This document shows positions 40,339 through 40,372 of a stretch of DNA of 40,372 nucleotides, one piece after another. The position numbers were made by a program, and so were the translations under genes. This stretch comes from a virus. The stretch spans positions 1-40,372 of IMG/VR virus record IMGVR_UViG_3300046517_001909. One strand, 5' to 3'. Under the pieces are notes generated by a model. The model worked only from the letters and a program-made list of their open reading frames with translations, ran no database searches and was not told the DNA's origin. The number at the start of each line of letters is the position of its first letter. Positions within the stretch are counted from its first letter, which is position 1.

Positions 40339-40372
40339 TTACGTAAAAAAAGCCTCGCGTCTGGGACGGTCG
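40339..40372 (-). CDS. Continuation of the left-edge HNH gene
   Basis: If base 40372 adjoins base 1, the HNH frame from 398 continues in phase as ATDRPRREAFFT and ends at TAA (40341-40339), 10 bases before ATG 40328, with the endonuclease VII ribosome site right after. The stretch includes a run of seven T on the coding strand. Confidence 0.65.
   Translation of the reverse strand, partial: DRPRREAFFT

Noticed and set aside
40339-40372. T-run TTTTTTT as a minus-strand terminator
   Set aside because: It lies within an in-frame continuation of the HNH gene and no stable stem precedes it; it is coding Phe-Phe.

Overview
This window reads as a complete, or nearly complete, genome of a temperate short-tailed (podovirus-like) phage with a GC-rich host. 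Evidence for a phage: a tyrosine integrase beside a tRNA-Phe 3'-half (a typical attP), a Cro/CI-type repressor with divergent early operons, a portal, large terminase, scaffold and capsid set, a tail-nozzle-like protein, very large internal-type virion proteins, and a lysis cassette. No tape measure, sheath or phage RNA polymerase was seen. The host is inferred, weakly, to be a member of Myxococcota or a relative: GTG starts and GTGA/ATGA gene overlaps are very frequent, one early protein has a TIGR02996-like 'repeat companion' segment, and there is a Cys-rich lipoprotein of a style common in that phylum. An HNH reading frame that leaves the left edge continues in frame at the right edge and stops just before the next gene's ribosome site, so the two ends are probably adjacent (circular or permuted map).

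Layout. (1) 6512 down to 1, then 40372 down to 37743 (minus strand): repressor, winged-helix protein, nucleoside deoxyribosyltransferase-like protein, replication initiator with a candidate origin, Zn protein, beta-class DNA methylase, an Ala/Asp-tract protein, small proteins, RuvC-like resolvase, HNH, endonuclease VII-like protein, tRNA-Asn, Zn-ribbon protein, GNAT and a second HNH-like gene. (2) 6594-15278 (plus): second HTH regulator, a train of small overlapping genes, then SSB, Sak4-like ATPase and Cas4-like nuclease, excisionase and integrase, attP, HNH endonuclease and an Ea22-like gene. (3) 33656 down to 15348 (minus): scaffold, capsid, adaptor, nozzle, internal proteins, fibre candidate, then lysis genes (XhlA-like, holin, lipoprotein, endolysin) interrupted by a LAGLIDADG gene and overlapped by a tRNA-Ser-like sequence. 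(4) 33767-37890 (plus): a small protein, portal and terminase, with a Cys-rich lipoprotein gene inserted on the opposite strand between portal and terminase.

The most distinctive signals are four copies of a 15-bp inverted repeat (ATCGG-N5-CCGAW) around the immunity region, two of them inside promoter-like elements whose predicted transcription starts fall on start codons (possible leaderless mRNAs); a 95-codon tract written almost only in GCC and GAC; an integrase lacking two normally catalytic residues; and a tRNA-Ser-like fold inside the signal-peptide region of a lysis lipoprotein gene. No stretch above about 300 bases lacks a gene.
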